A stretch of 33,629 bases of DNA, from contig JAJXZT010000069.1 in assembly GCA_021779935.1 (NCBI GenBank), positions 1 to 33,629 on the forward strand. The letters run 5' to 3'. Positions within the stretch are counted from its first letter, which is position 1. Each line of letters opens with the position of its first letter. Shown one piece after another: positions 1 through 8,457 of this stretch. The stretch comes from Acidobacteriota bacterium. GTDB taxonomy: Bacteria; Acidobacteriota; Terriglobia; Terriglobales; Acidobacteriaceae. Under the pieces are notes generated by a model that did no database searches, was not told the DNA's origin, and saw only the letters and a list, made by a program, of their open reading frames with translations. The position numbers and the translations under genes were made by a program.

Positions 1-108
1 TTGGCCAGTGATGTCTGAACCCGCAAGCCGCCCGAAACGCCCCCGGAAAACGCCGGCAACTTTGCTTCCGCACGCCCACAAAACCGGAACCCCGCCACGC
101 TTCACAAC

Positions 109-987
109 TTGTGCAGAGGTTCCCTAACCACCATCGCCGTAGGGTTCTTGGTCATTCCTATGGGACTTCTTCTGGCCCTCATTTTCGACTTTGTCGAACG
201 TAGCGGTATACAAGTCAGTGCCATGACGGCTGGTGCATTGATGGGCGTATTTGTCTTAATTCTAACTGTCATCGCGTGGGGGCTGCGTGCTGTGATCCGG
301 AGCTCCAACCAAACGGCTGCGCAGCTTGAAGCACGGCGGTGGCTAAGTGAGCGCGAGGCTGGAATTTCATCGGAGGATCGCCGCTGGAGAACACTTGCAA
401 TCCGGTGGGCTTCCTGGATTCCTACTCTTACCGTGTTATTGGTTTTCTTATTCCTGCCGGAAGCATGGGGAGTGGTTTCGCATCTTCTTAAGCCTCGCGC
501 AGGCGAGTTGAACGAGTTTCAAATTTCGATTCCGATTACCTGGACCATTACTTATAATTTCGCGGATACCGTAACCGGATCCTCCTACGCTACCGGCCTT
601 GCCGGGCGGGGAATCGCTCTCGAACCCAGACGATACATTCGAGCAGATTTGCCGTTATCAAGTTGGACTGTGGGTACAGAACGATATAGCCAATGGAGCG
701 AACCAGACAGTGCCTGGTGGACGCCACCAGGCGATCAGGTGATTGCCACGCATGTTGTTGGAACTGGAAACGCCAGACTGGTTTGCATGGAATATCGGCC
801 GACGTTCTGGAAGCAGCTACATATTCCCGATGATCCGCAATCTGCCCGGATCACTTGCAGGGGACAAAGTCGCTTGTATGCCAAATTCGCGGGTGAAAGA
901 TTTGACGTTCCCGCCTTTTACGACATGCTGGACAATATAAGTTATTCAAGCGATGTTCCGCCACTAGGGCCACCCTTCCGGCGGTGA
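109..987 (+). CDS. Membrane-anchored hypothetical protein
   Basis: Not a family I recognise. The 292-residue reading has hydrophobic segments at about residues 6-24, 42-63 and 104-122. A soluble, probably extracytoplasmic, C-terminal region of about 170 residues follows, with many Trp and Tyr and only two Cys. The start is uncertain. TTG at 109 is the first start in frame; ATG at 160 is an alternative that would remove most of the first helix, and neither has a good Shine-Dalgarno. It converges on the radical SAM gene, with 41 bp between the two stops. No operon partner is visible inside the window on its left. Coding status rests on ORF length and hydrophobic pattern only. Confidence 0.55.
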   Translation: MCRGSLTTIAVGFLVIPMGLLLALIFDFVERSGIQVSAMTAGALMGVFVLILTVIAWGLRAVIRSSNQTAAQLEARRWLSEREAGISSEDRRWRTLAIRWASWIPTLTVLLVFLFLPEAWGVVSHLLKPRAGELNEFQISIPITWTITYNFADTVTGSSYATGLAGRGIALEPRRYIRADLPLSSWTVGTERYSQWSEPDSAWWTPPGDQVIATHVVGTGNARLVCMEYRPTFWKQLHIPDDPQSARITCRGQSRLYAKFAGERFDVPAFYDMLDNISYSSDVPPLGPPFRR

Positions 988-1028
988 GGCAGATCGCTGG
1001 TCATCGCGAGCACACCAGTGTGATTCAG

Positions 1029-2624
1029 CTACTCGACAATCCTTAGTCTCGTCATTCCCTCGTCCGACGACGCAGACGGGAACATCGGCATGCGCGAGGA
1101 AGTGGCCCTGCCCGTCTGCCACACGGGCGCTTGCAGTTCCGGCATTGGTTTCGCCTGGAACAATCTGCGGCATTGTTTGGCAATCATCCGGGCCGACGAT
1201 TTTGCCTTTTTCCGCCGAGCGCTATCGGTGGAGATTCCCGTGCCCGCATACATCTGCCGGTAGAGTTTTGACACGAAGAGGAACGCCAGCCGTGACTTCA
1301 GTGACCGCGTGCACTTCGATCGCTTCCAGATGGAGCGCATGTCATAGAAGCGATCCCATACTCCCTGGGTCCGTTCGCGAATCTCGTCGCAACTCATCAG
1401 CGGATGCGGAGTAAACATCTTTGGCCGGACGTTGGATGGGATGAGCCAAAAACGCGTGATTGGGATGCCGTCCACATAGGTTGGAGACTTCTCCTGCTCT
1501 TTTTCCCAGCGTCTGAAATCGACCGTTCCCGGAAACGGCGTCATCATCACGAACTGTGCAAACGTCAGGTCGGCTTCCAGCGCGAGTTCGGCGGTGGCCG
1601 CAAACGTGGCTGGCTTGTCCGTGGGCAGCCCGAAGATGAAAGATCCAAGCACGTGGACGCCGTGCTCGCGGAACTTCCGGAGCTGCCGCACCAACTGATC
1701 GCCCGAGCAGTTGAAGTCCTTGTAGACCGCCTTCAATCCTTCCGGCGTAACCGCTTCCACGCCCACCAGCGCGCCCTTGATGTTGGCCTTGCGCATCGCG
1801 TCCAGGAATTGCGTATCTTCCGCCGCCTCCATCGTGATCTGGGTGAAGAAGACCATATCTCGCGGCAATTTCGCCAGCTCTTCCATCAACTGGAAACGCT
1901 CTTCGCGAATGCTTTCCAACTCTTCTAACTTTGCGGCATTGTTCTGCTGTTTTGCCAAGCGCAGATCCGTCAGGGTCACAGGATAGAAGTTGTCATCCGC
2001 CAGGGCAACGAAGCGAAATCCCTTGCGCCGCAGTTCCACGATCTCATCAATCACGCTTTCGAACTTCCGTTGCCGGGGACGCTGTCCGTCAGTGCGCCAC
2101 ACCGAGCAGAACGAGCAATGCTTGGGACAGCCGCGAATCGTCTGCACGGAGGCCCACATGTACTTGTCACTGGACATCAGGTCCCAGCGCGCGGCGAGAA
2201 ATTGATCGCCTTCGATCTTTCCGCCTTCATACATTCGTTCGGGAGTTCCCGCGAGGCAGTCTTTCACCGCGCGCGACCATACCAGGTCGCCGTCGCCGGT
2301 CACCACGCTGTGCGCGGCGCCGCGTTCGAACGCCTCTTCCGGATAGAGCGTTGCGTGGATTCCGCCATAGACGACCCATGCACCCCGCTCGCGCGCCATC
2401 CTGCCAACTTCGTAGCCGCGCAGCGCGTTTCCGGTGTGCACACTGACGCCCACAACATCGCCGGGCTGAATCGTGCTGGGGTCGAGCTGCTCCAGTGATT
2501 CATCGACAAGCACCGGATCGCCCACCGACCTCGGAGTGGCTGCCGCCAGTACAAACAGCCAGCGCGGAGTGATCACCGCCGTACCAAACGAGTTATCGCT
2601 GGGATTCACCAGGTGCACGGTCAT
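1029..2624 (-). CDS. B12-binding-domain radical SAM protein
   Basis: Predicted iron-sulfur enzyme that cleaves S-adenosylmethionine to a 5'-deoxyadenosyl radical; the substrate is unknown. The N-terminal 130 residues resemble a cobalamin-binding Rossmann domain (residues such as GDVVGVSVHTGN and WVVYGGIHATLYPEEA). The radical SAM cluster motif CPKHCSFC (CxxxCxxC) lies near residue 166, followed by the GVEAVTPEGLK and GSFIFGLPTD stretches typical of this superfamily. The ATG at 2624 is chosen because AAGGTGG precedes it by about 8 nt; the frame stays open another 39 codons upstream without family-like sequence. At 531 residues it has the usual length of B12-dependent radical SAM enzymes such as the hopanoid HpnJ/HpnP types. 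Its neighbours suggest no pathway. The C-terminal 60 residues are basic and poorly conserved in appearance. Confidence 0.88.
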   Translation of the reverse strand: MTVHLVNPSDNSFGTAVITPRWLFVLAAATPRSVGDPVLVDESLEQLDPSTIQPGDVVGVSVHTGNALRGYEVGRMARERGAWVVYGGIHATLYPEEAFERGAAHSVVTGDGDLVWSRAVKDCLAGTPERMYEGGKIEGDQFLAARWDLMSSDKYMWASVQTIRGCPKHCSFCSVWRTDGQRPRQRKFESVIDEIVELRRKGFRFVALADDNFYPVTLTDLRLAKQQNNAAKLEELESIREERFQLMEELAKLPRDMVFFTQITMEAAEDTQFLDAMRKANIKGALVGVEAVTPEGLKAVYKDFNCSGDQLVRQLRKFREHGVHVLGSFIFGLPTDKPATFAATAELALEADLTFAQFVMMTPFPGTVDFRRWEKEQEKSPTYVDGIPITRFWLIPSNVRPKMFTPHPLMSCDEIRERTQGVWDRFYDMRSIWKRSKCTRSLKSRLAFLFVSKLYRQMYAGTGISTDSARRKKAKSSARMIAKQCRRLFQAKPMPELQAPVWQTGRATSSRMPMFPSASSDEGMTRLRIVE

Positions 2625-2936
2625 CGAGATACCACCTTTTGTTCGAACGAGAATGCGGCGGAAGGCTGAATGAATACATCCTGGCGGGTCGAAGGATTTC
2701 GATTCAGGATTGGAAACAGACGGTAGTCCGCGTCGCCCCACTTTGCGTGTTGCTAATCATACATATGGATGAAGTCTTCTCACAGCGAAATACGCGGAGA
2801 TATGCAAGACTTCTGTGGGGTCTTTTAGAAAGTGGTGTCGCGATAAATGATCTTCGGCGCGAGACGCGAATAGCCTTACCGTTTGACCATGGCTTTTCTT
2901 ATTACGTCGAGTACATCCAAATGTTCTCTCAGAGAG
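2625..2936. other. Intergenic gap, no gene supported
   Basis: This 312-bp stretch lies between the start of the radical SAM gene and the stop of the next minus-strand gene. A plus-strand open frame crosses it (2639-2995), but it shows no family-like sequence and runs into the antisense of the neighbour's C-terminus, so it is not called. The AAGGTGG Shine-Dalgarno of the radical SAM gene sits at its left edge. No clear terminator hairpin is visible. Confidence 0.5.
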
Positions 2937-4226
2937 TCAGCGACAGCCATCTGGCACTGCAATGTGAATCGGCTTCAATCCGGGCTTTGCTGTAATCGGC
3001 GTAACTTCCGATCTGCAATCGGCGTAGTCCATGGGTTGATTCGAGTAGCCGTAGAGGCTGATGCCGTATGAGGCACCCCGAACACCGTAAAGGAGGACAA
3101 CACTCCCGCCCGCGCTCCATTTCTCACCCCTGATGACATGAGACGAATCCTCGAGCTCGAATCTCCAACTAAATCGGCCGGATTCTACAGGCGGCTCCAG
3201 CACCACGGGAATAGGAACTAACGGCAGCGAACTTGGATTGAAATCAAGTGAACGAGCATATGTGTGATCAGTAACGGTTATCCGAGCGGCCTGTGCACGT
3301 CGCGGCGTGCCAGGGTAATAGATTTCGCTTCCCGCCCCAACTGCCCTTTGTGCCGTTGTCGTTAGTGATAGCAGGTATTTTCCAGGAGCAACATTGCTGA
3401 AGTAGAACCTGCCATCGGGCTCAATCGAAACAGGGTTTCTGCCTTCTGAGTGTGAAGACACTTCCGCTAAGTACACGTTGACATACTGATCGATGCCAGG
3501 CATCAGCCGCCCGGATACAGAGTAATTTCTAATGGAGACCGGCATTTCCGTGCAGAGACCTTCTTTCACGGAGACAGGACCCGAAGCGGCGTAACGACCC
3601 TGACTGAGGTGCGATTCGAGAGTGTAAGGGCCGGCAGGGAGATGCCGCAGTTCGTAAATCCCATTGTCATCGCTCTGTGCGGTATACGTGTTCCCATTTT
3701 CGTCGAGGAACGTCATCGAAGCATTTCGTGCGGGAAGTCTTTCACGGCCTGCGACAGTCCAGTCCACAACATGGCCGATAATCGTACCTCCCGGACCTGC
3801 ACAGTGTGAGCCATCGAGTGTACGCAGGTCCAGTTGCGCGGTCTTCAGTGGCTGAGTTCGGCTACAGAGGTTGACTTCGACCACTCCGTATCGGCTTCGC
3901 CGTCCTGAAACAAGATAGTCCTCCCCATCAGCCATCACGGTGTCACAAGGGTATCTCCCGTCGAGAAGTACGATTTTGGGCCAGTACCAGGGCAAGCCCC
4001 AGTAACGTTCGTGCACAATCGCGAGAGCCTGACTTGAATATCGTTTGCCGTCCCAATTGTAGGTCTTGCCCATCAACTGGACGATGCGGGCCGTAAACAC
4101 TGCCCGATTCCTATAACTCTGGGATGTTTTCTGGATCGGTGTGCTATTCGTGCATGAACAGCCGAATACCAATGGCGAGGAGAACGTTACAACTAGAACG
4201 ATAATAGCTGCGCGAAGTATGGGCAT
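2937..4226 (-). CDS. Lipoprotein with TIMP/NTR-like and CpR domains
   Basis: Probable surface lipoprotein of unknown function. Starting at ATG 4226 (GAGG six nt upstream), it has a signal peptide MPILRAAIIVLVVTFSSPLV ending in the lipobox LVFGC. The mature protein begins CSC, followed by an F-T-A-R-I-V segment, the pattern of TIMP/netrin-like modules. A module with WPKIVLLDGRYPC and YLVSGRRS follows. A carboxypeptidase-regulatory-like beta-sandwich sits around residues 150-225 (DDNGIYELRHLPAGPYTLES), with a second such repeat near 265-300 (DGRFYFSNVAPGKYLLSL). Longer frames upstream of 4226 would mask the signal peptide. Its core is shared with the protein encoded at 21329-22411, which has a different N-terminal anchor. 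Confidence 0.75.
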   Translation of the reverse strand: MPILRAAIIVLVVTFSSPLVFGCSCTNSTPIQKTSQSYRNRAVFTARIVQLMGKTYNWDGKRYSSQALAIVHERYWGLPWYWPKIVLLDGRYPCDTVMADGEDYLVSGRRSRYGVVEVNLCSRTQPLKTAQLDLRTLDGSHCAGPGGTIIGHVVDWTVAGRERLPARNASMTFLDENGNTYTAQSDDNGIYELRHLPAGPYTLESHLSQGRYAASGPVSVKEGLCTEMPVSIRNYSVSGRLMPGIDQYVNVYLAEVSSHSEGRNPVSIEPDGRFYFSNVAPGKYLLSLTTTAQRAVGAGSEIYYPGTPRRAQAARITVTDHTYARSLDFNPSSLPLVPIPVVLEPPVESGRFSWRFELEDSSHVIRGEKWSAGGSVVLLYGVRGASYGISLYGYSNQPMDYADCRSEVTPITAKPGLKPIHIAVPDGCR

Positions 4227-4378
4227 GACAGCCTCAAGCATATAGACACTCTGGACGCGTCTATTGTTCCCCATCATGAGCCGCGGCGGAACGAAGATAA
4301 AGTTACTTCCGAGTATCTACCTGTGCGATGATCTGAAAACGCGGCGGCCATCCAGAAGGAGATGGCCCACGCTGCACA

Positions 4379-4858
4379 ATGGAAATGGATCAAATGCGCA
4401 GGCCGAATCGGATTGTGGTGTTGACGTTGAAGGTTGGTGTATTCAGCGCACTACTGGTCACCGTGATCTCGGCGTTGGTGATTACCCTGCTCGCCGGCGT
4501 ACGGGATAGTTCACTACCCAGTGTGTTGGATATAGGCAAAACCACCTTGTTGCTGTGTACGATCACCGTCGTATCTTGCGGCTCTTTTGGCTTCCTGGCC
4601 GGAGTGACAGCAAGCGCCTGGATATATTTGCGCAGAGGACATATACGGTCAAACAGGCGGCTTCTTGTCGAATCCGTAACCGTGGGTTTGCTGCTGGGCG
4701 CAACCTTTCCAATCTTCGATGCCTTTCTAAATTCGCCGTCTCTCAAATTGAGCATGTCTTGGCTCAATCCAGTGCAGATCGTTTTCTGCGCAGCGCTCAG
4801 CGTCCCTTGCGCATTGATCTGTGTGCTGGTTTTTCGCAAGCGCTTCAATATGATATAG
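4379..4858 (+). CDS. Small polytopic membrane protein
   Basis: Unrecognised 159-residue protein with four hydrophobic helices at about residues 13-40, 54-82, 97-118 and 128-150, joined by short basic loops. This is enough to call it an integral membrane protein but not to assign a role. AAGGAG occurs at 4356-4361 but is 17 nt from the ATG used, which is long. ATGs two and five codons downstream are alternatives. A minus-strand frame covers the same interval; the plus strand is preferred because its hydrophobic residues cluster into regular helix-length blocks. It is transcribed divergently from the lipoprotein gene to its left. Confidence 0.5.
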   Translation: MEMDQMRRPNRIVVLTLKVGVFSALLVTVISALVITLLAGVRDSSLPSVLDIGKTTLLLCTITVVSCGSFGFLAGVTASAWIYLRRGHIRSNRRLLVESVTVGLLLGATFPIFDAFLNSPSLKLSMSWLNPVQIVFCAALSVPCALICVLVFRKRFNMI

Positions 4859-5395
4859 AGTCCTCTTTCCCATCTGATCGTGACACTTTCGCCGCATGCG
4901 ATTCCGGCCTGTTTAAGATGTATGTATTTCACTAGTCCACGAATACTCGCCGGACTCCACCGCACAAATTGAATCTGAAAATAACAATCCCCCGGTTCCG
5001 CCGGGGGATGTCTATTTGCCGATGCAGAAAGCTACCGTAGAGTAAATCGTGCAGTGTTTATGCGCATTCAAGATGGGAGCAGGCGTTCGTGTGGACACGC
5101 GTGTGGACATGCGCATGATTGCCTCCTGATGAACAACACTTCACTTCCTAATAGCCCGTTCTCGTCCGCGATTCTGCTAACCGTGCAGCCAAGCTGGATC
5201 TCAGGTTTGATCGGCGTAGAAGATGCAGATTCCCGGCGTTTCAAAGCAGCTTGTGAAAACATCGCGGCGAAATACGGAGTGATACAGAAGATCACCCCAA
5301 GAGCGGGCACGAGTCCGCCACCAGTCTCTGCCGGAACATACACAACGTTACCGTCTTTTCGGTCCTTACCGAGAGAAAGAATACTTCACGGCCGG
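4859..5395. other. Intergenic region with few features
   Basis: This 537-bp gap holds one clear element, the hairpin at 4988-5008. A 91-codon minus-strand frame (5068-5343) contains a hydrophobic block, but it has no recognisable family and no good Shine-Dalgarno, so it is not called. Near 5090-5113 a short GTGTGGACA unit is repeated in tandem. Confidence 0.4.
4988..5008 (-). terminator. Rho-independent terminator-like hairpin
   Basis: TCCCCCGG (4988-4995) pairs perfectly with CCGGGGGA (5001-5008) around a 5-nt loop. Read on the minus strand, the stem is followed by TTGTTATTTT, a U-rich tail. It would therefore serve minus-strand transcripts coming from the secreted-protein gene about 390 bp away. 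Confidence 0.5.
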
Positions 5396-6457
5396 TTACC
5401 GAATGGTCTTCAGCAGACGGAGTCGGTCGAAGGTGATTTCGGCGCGGATGGCAGGGACGGCAGTGGGATAGCGGAGACGCGCAAATGTGACCCAGGCATT
5501 ACGGTAGGCCTCCCACGTTTCTTCGACGTTGGAAAGATGGTCGGCTGTGACGGCCCCCTGATCGATCTCGTCCTTTGTTTGCGTTCGCAATTGCTGGAGC
5601 GTCTTCTCGTATTCGCGATGCAGTAAGACATCGGCCATTGTGATTTGATGGCCAGAGAGTGCGGGCCATTTCTTGCGCTCGAAATGAACTACCTCCGTGT
5701 GAAAGAGATCTTTAAGGATGTCCTGTGAGCCGATGGTTCGCATACCTCGGATGGTGCCACCTTGATCCACCTCGGAGGCATGTGCCTCGATGTACGCGTT
5801 CTGGGCCACAAGGAGCTTTTCGAAAGCTGCCCGTTGCTCTGGAGTCATGGAAGATTTCAGTGAGTTGTAGTACCGGCTTCTGCGGTCATCCTCGATTTTG
5901 GATGCGTAACTACTGCAAAAGTTCATCGTGAAGGTTGTCGCGGCATAATCGCAGAATTCGAAGTGTCCATGAGCACGAGGTGAACCATTGAGTTTCTCGA
6001 TGTCCGGCAGAGCAAGCATTGCCATTTCTTTTTCGGACTCGCAGGCGAAGCGCATGGCCAGAGGGATGTTGCGCTTGACTCCGGCACCGTTGAAATATAT
6101 GTCGGCGAGGATGAGCGAGCCGCCGACGACCCATGCAATGGGTTCCTCCTGGTTTTGTCCGAGGTCAGCCTTCTGTGCTAGCCGTTCCCGCCATGCACAT
6201 GCACGGGCCTCGGAGTAATTTACCGGGCGTCCGATGCCGCGATAGGAGCGGTAAGAAGCACAAGCCGGGGGTGTCTTGGGAACAGGAACTCTCTCTGCTT
6301 CTGCGGGTAGCGTAATGGATGCGTATGCGGAGCAATCCGCGGGAAGTGCCGCAGGTATACTCTGGCCGACAGCGGCCCTCGCAAGCACACAATTTCCAAC
6401 AAAGATAGCTGTCGTGAGGCTAAGGAGTTGCGTGCAGAGATGGCGTGCGCCGGCCAT
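5396..6457 (-). CDS. Secreted protein with Sel1-like and LprI-like regions
   Basis: Predicted exported protein of about 353 residues. ATG 6457 begins MAGARHLCTQLLSLTTAIFV and an Ala-X-Ala-type cleavage region, a convincing signal peptide; the longer frame upstream overlaps the brnA antitoxin. A segment near residues 110-140 (LADIYFNGAGVKRNIPLAMRF) matches a Sel1-like TPR repeat. The following region resembles the lysozyme-inhibitor LprI/DUF1311 fold: Cys residues around FCDYA and NFCSSYA, SSMTPEQRAAFEKLLVAQNAYIEAHASE, then a second TWEAYRNAWVTFARLRYP unit. Known LprI-like proteins protect against lysozyme, but the role here is inferred. No Shine-Dalgarno precedes the start; TATACT lies 8 nt upstream, suggesting a leaderless mRNA. 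Confidence 0.7.
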   Translation of the reverse strand: MAGARHLCTQLLSLTTAIFVGNCVLARAAVGQSIPAALPADCSAYASITLPAEAERVPVPKTPPACASYRSYRGIGRPVNYSEARACAWRERLAQKADLGQNQEEPIAWVVGGSLILADIYFNGAGVKRNIPLAMRFACESEKEMAMLALPDIEKLNGSPRAHGHFEFCDYAATTFTMNFCSSYASKIEDDRRSRYYNSLKSSMTPEQRAAFEKLLVAQNAYIEAHASEVDQGGTIRGMRTIGSQDILKDLFHTEVVHFERKKWPALSGHQITMADVLLHREYEKTLQQLRTQTKDEIDQGAVTADHLSNVEETWEAYRNAWVTFARLRYPTAVPAIRAEITFDRLRLLKTIR

Positions 6458-6464
6458 TTGTAGG

Positions 6465-6470
6465 AAGTAT
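6465..6470 (-). promoter_or_regulatory. Putative -10 element, leaderless start
   Basis: On the minus strand TATACT is followed by 8 nt (TCCTACAA) and then the ATG at 6457. This places the expected transcription start at or near the start codon, and no Shine-Dalgarno is present. No convincing -35 is seen. It lies inside the 3' end of the brnA reading frame. Confidence 0.4.
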
Positions 6471-6525
6471 ATGCCAACTGGCGGGTGCCACCCTCCCGCA
6501 TTTTGGGCTTGAGTGGGGCAGTTCT

Positions 6526-6864
6526 CTATCGAGTGCGCGTCCTCTTCGTTCGGCTGTTGCTGTTCTCTGCGCCCGCCCGCTCCGGCCCCTTCTTTTGCTC
6601 GTACGAACGCAGCATTTCTTTCCGAAGCAGGGCGTTCGCTTTTGTCTGATAACCACGGCCATCCTCTTTGAGCCACGCTATTACGTCTGCGTCCAGGCGT
6701 ATGGTGACCGGCCTCTTCACCGGGCGGTACATCTGGCCGCGCACTGCCCGACTCAGTTGTTCTTCCGTCAGCTCCGGAATTTCTGAAGTGTCGATCCGAT
6801 CATCGGGGATCGCCGCAATGGCTTTCAGTTCCCTCTGCCGTTGCCTACTTGTCAGCTTCTTCAT
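6526..6864 (-). CDS. brnA: BrnA-family antitoxin (orphan)
   Basis: DNA-binding antitoxin of the BrnT/BrnA type II toxin-antitoxin family. BrnA normally neutralises the RelE-fold RNase BrnT and represses its own operon. The 112-residue product has the family arrangement: an acidic N-terminal stretch (DDRIDTSEIPELTEEQLSRA), then a ribbon-helix-helix-like core PVTIRLDADVIAWLKEDGRG followed by YQTKANALLRKEM. ATG 6864 is chosen for GGAGG four nt upstream. A Ser/Arg/Lys-rich tail of about 25 residues follows the core and runs past the next gene's start (6457 lies downstream, so no overlap with the chosen start). Only the C-terminal tail of brnT remains upstream, so this antitoxin has no intact local toxin. 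It may be a degrading remnant or a retained regulator. Confidence 0.85.
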   Translation of the reverse strand: MKKLTSRQRQRELKAIAAIPDDRIDTSEIPELTEEQLSRAVRGQMYRPVKRPVTIRLDADVIAWLKEDGRGYQTKANALLRKEMLRSYEQKKGPERAGAENSNSRTKRTRTR

Positions 6865-6980
6865 AAAACCTCCGCTCTCTCGGAGTGGCTTTTCGCGCTG
6901 AAATGATGCGCGTGACTTCCTCGCCTTGTTGCAATCGTACAGCAATTGCGTACATATTCGTCAATACATAATTGTATGTA
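6845..6980 (-). pseudogene. brnT: BrnT toxin remnant (C-terminal fragment)
   Basis: In the frame that ends with TAG at 6845-6847, the minus strand encodes a peptide containing EEVTRIISARKATPRERRFY, the signature C-terminus of BrnT toxins (RIISAR-A-T--ER--Y). It overlaps the brnA start by 20 nt, the usual brnTA operon geometry. An in-frame ATG at 6955 would give 36 residues, but BrnT is about 90 residues. The missing N-terminal catalytic half is replaced by the 3' end of mnmE, whose stop is at 6982. The frame stays open into mnmE antisense-free sequence without BrnT-like residues. It is therefore a truncated toxin gene. Confidence 0.75.
6965..6980. repeat. Short palindrome between mnmE and brnT remnant
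   Basis: TACATA (6965-6970) and TATGTA (6975-6980) form a perfect inverted repeat with an ATTG centre, immediately beyond the mnmE stop. A related GTACATA occurs at 6950-6956. TTGACG follows on the minus strand at 6964-6959. It could be an operator or promoter region for the remaining brnA, or chance AT-rich sequence. Confidence 0.3.
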
Positions 6981-6981
6981 C

Positions 6982-8346
6982 TTATTTTCCAATGCAGAAC
7001 GTACTGAAGATCAGGTTCAGGATGTCGTCGGCGGTAGTCGCGCCGGTGATTTCGTCCAAGGCGCGCAGGGCGTTGTAGAGGTCGAGCAGCAGCATCTCGT
7101 GCGGCGTACGGTTAGCAACAGCCTGGTCCGCCTGGTCCAGCGCCGCCAGTGTTTTCGTCACCAGGTCCTGTTGCCGGACGTTCGTCAGGAATCCGCTCTC
7201 CATCTGCGCGCCGCCGTCGCCGCGGACGCGTTGCAGAATCTCTTTGCGCAGGGATGCAATGCCTTCGCCGCTGAGCGCCGAGGTGTGCACGAGCGTCAAG
7301 CCGCTGGTGGCGGGTGTGTTGGAGTCGCGCGCCACGTCGCACTTGTTCCACACGGCCACGGCCGCGCGCTGCCGCACCTGCTCCAGCAGTTCGCGGTCCA
7401 TGTCGTCCACCGGCTGCGAGGCATCGAGCACCACGAGCACCAGGTCTGCGTCGGCCAACGCCTCCATAGATTTACGAATGCCAATGCTTTCCGCCTCGTC
7501 GAGCGCGTGCCGAATGCCGGCCGTGTCGACCAGTCGCACCGGCAGCCCGCCGATGGCCACCGTCTCCGTCACCAGGTCGCGCGTCGTCCCCGGAGTGGCG
7601 GTGACGATGGCGCGTTCCCGCTCCACCAGGCAGTTAAACAGGCTCGACTTGCCGACGTTCGGACGTCCCACGATAGCCAGCGTCAGCCCCTCATGCACAA
7701 CCTTTCCATAGGCGAAGCTTGCGGCCAGTTTCTCCAGCGGCTCGCGGATTTCGCCGATGCGCCGCACGATCTCCGTGCCGGGCATCACCGCCACATCGTC
7801 TTCGGCAAAGTCGATGCCTGCCTCAAGCGTCGCGATGAGTTCGACGAGTTGTTTCTTGATCCGCTGCAGACGATGCGACAGTGCGCCGTCGAGTTGCTGT
7901 GCCGCCACCTTGGCCTGGAAGAGCGTCTGCGATTCGATCAGGTCGCGCACCGCCTCGGCCTGTGTCAGGTCGAGCCGTCCGTTGAGGAAGGCGCGCATGG
8001 TGAATTCGCCCGGTTCGGCCAGCCTCGCGCCTCGCGCCAGAGACATCTCCACCACGTGGCGCAGCACCACCGGTGCGCCGTGACAACTGATCTCGACGAT
8101 ATCGTCCGTGGTATAGGAGTGCGGCTTAGCGAAGAACGTCGCGACGATTTCGTCGATGCGCTCGCCCGTTGCAGGCTCGATGAGTTCTCCAAAGAGTGCG
8201 CGACCAGCTTCGAGTTGGCGATTCGCGCCGAGTCGCAGAAAACTCGCGGCGATTTCCCTGGCCTCCGGACCGGCCAGTCGCACCACACCAATGCCGCCGC
8301 GTCCGGGAGGCGTCGAGATGGCAACAATTGTGTCGTCGAGATGCAC
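6982..8346 (-). CDS. mnmE: tRNA uridine-5-carboxymethylaminomethyl GTPase MnmE
   Basis: GTPase that, with MnmG, installs the carboxymethylaminomethyl group at U34 of tRNAs, using methylene-tetrahydrofolate as one-carbon donor. All landmarks are present in 454 residues. The N-terminal TrmE domain begins DTIVAISTPPGRGGIGVVRL. The helical domain contains FTMRAFLNGRLDLTQAEAV. The G domain has the P-loop GRPNVGKSS near residue 227, DTAGIR near 272 and NKCD near 333. The protein ends in the invariant FCIGK, whose Cys is required for activity. The start is GTG at 8346. No Shine-Dalgarno is visible; TAATCT lies 6 nt upstream, suggesting a leaderless mRNA. mnmE normally neighbours jag near the origin; here a small unrelated gene intervenes. 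mnmG is not in the window. Confidence 0.97.
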   Translation of the reverse strand: MHLDDTIVAISTPPGRGGIGVVRLAGPEAREIAASFLRLGANRQLEAGRALFGELIEPATGERIDEIVATFFAKPHSYTTDDIVEISCHGAPVVLRHVVEMSLARGARLAEPGEFTMRAFLNGRLDLTQAEAVRDLIESQTLFQAKVAAQQLDGALSHRLQRIKKQLVELIATLEAGIDFAEDDVAVMPGTEIVRRIGEIREPLEKLAASFAYGKVVHEGLTLAIVGRPNVGKSSLFNCLVERERAIVTATPGTTRDLVTETVAIGGLPVRLVDTAGIRHALDEAESIGIRKSMEALADADLVLVVLDASQPVDDMDRELLEQVRQRAAVAVWNKCDVARDSNTPATSGLTLVHTSALSGEGIASLRKEILQRVRGDGGAQMESGFLTNVRQQDLVTKTLAALDQADQAVANRTPHEMLLLDLYNALRALDEITGATTADDILNLIFSTFCIGK

Positions 8347-8350
8347 GGAT

Positions 8351-8452
8351 CAAGATTACCGCACACAGGCCAAACCTTATAGCCGGCAAATCCGACGCCG
8401 CGGGTGGCTGTAACAACAGAACCCGTAGTCTGTTCAAGATGCGGTAATCTTG
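8351..8452. promoter_or_regulatory. Divergent duplicated -10 promoter elements
   Basis: CAAGATTACCGCA (8351-8363) and TGCGGTAATCTTG (8440-8452) are a perfect 13-bp inverted repeat 76 bp apart. Each copy contains TAATCT oriented toward the adjacent gene. The mnmE GTG (8346) starts 6 nt after its copy and the rightward gene's GTG (8458) starts 7 nt after the other. The arrangement looks like two identical divergent core promoters producing leaderless mRNAs. Confidence 0.5.
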
Positions 8453-8457
8453 TCGTC

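Noticed and set aside
963-1031. A plus-strand frame reading RATLPAVRQIAGHREHTSVIQ resembles a tyrosine-recombinase C-terminus
   Set aside because: Only about 20 residues, with no upstream recombinase sequence in frame and no catalytic Tyr; too short to call.
2639-2995. 118-codon plus-strand frame in the intergenic gap
   Set aside because: No recognisable family and it runs into antisense of the neighbouring lipoprotein gene.
6946-8382. 478-codon plus-strand open frame
   Set aside because: Antisense shadow of mnmE; no family-like sequence.
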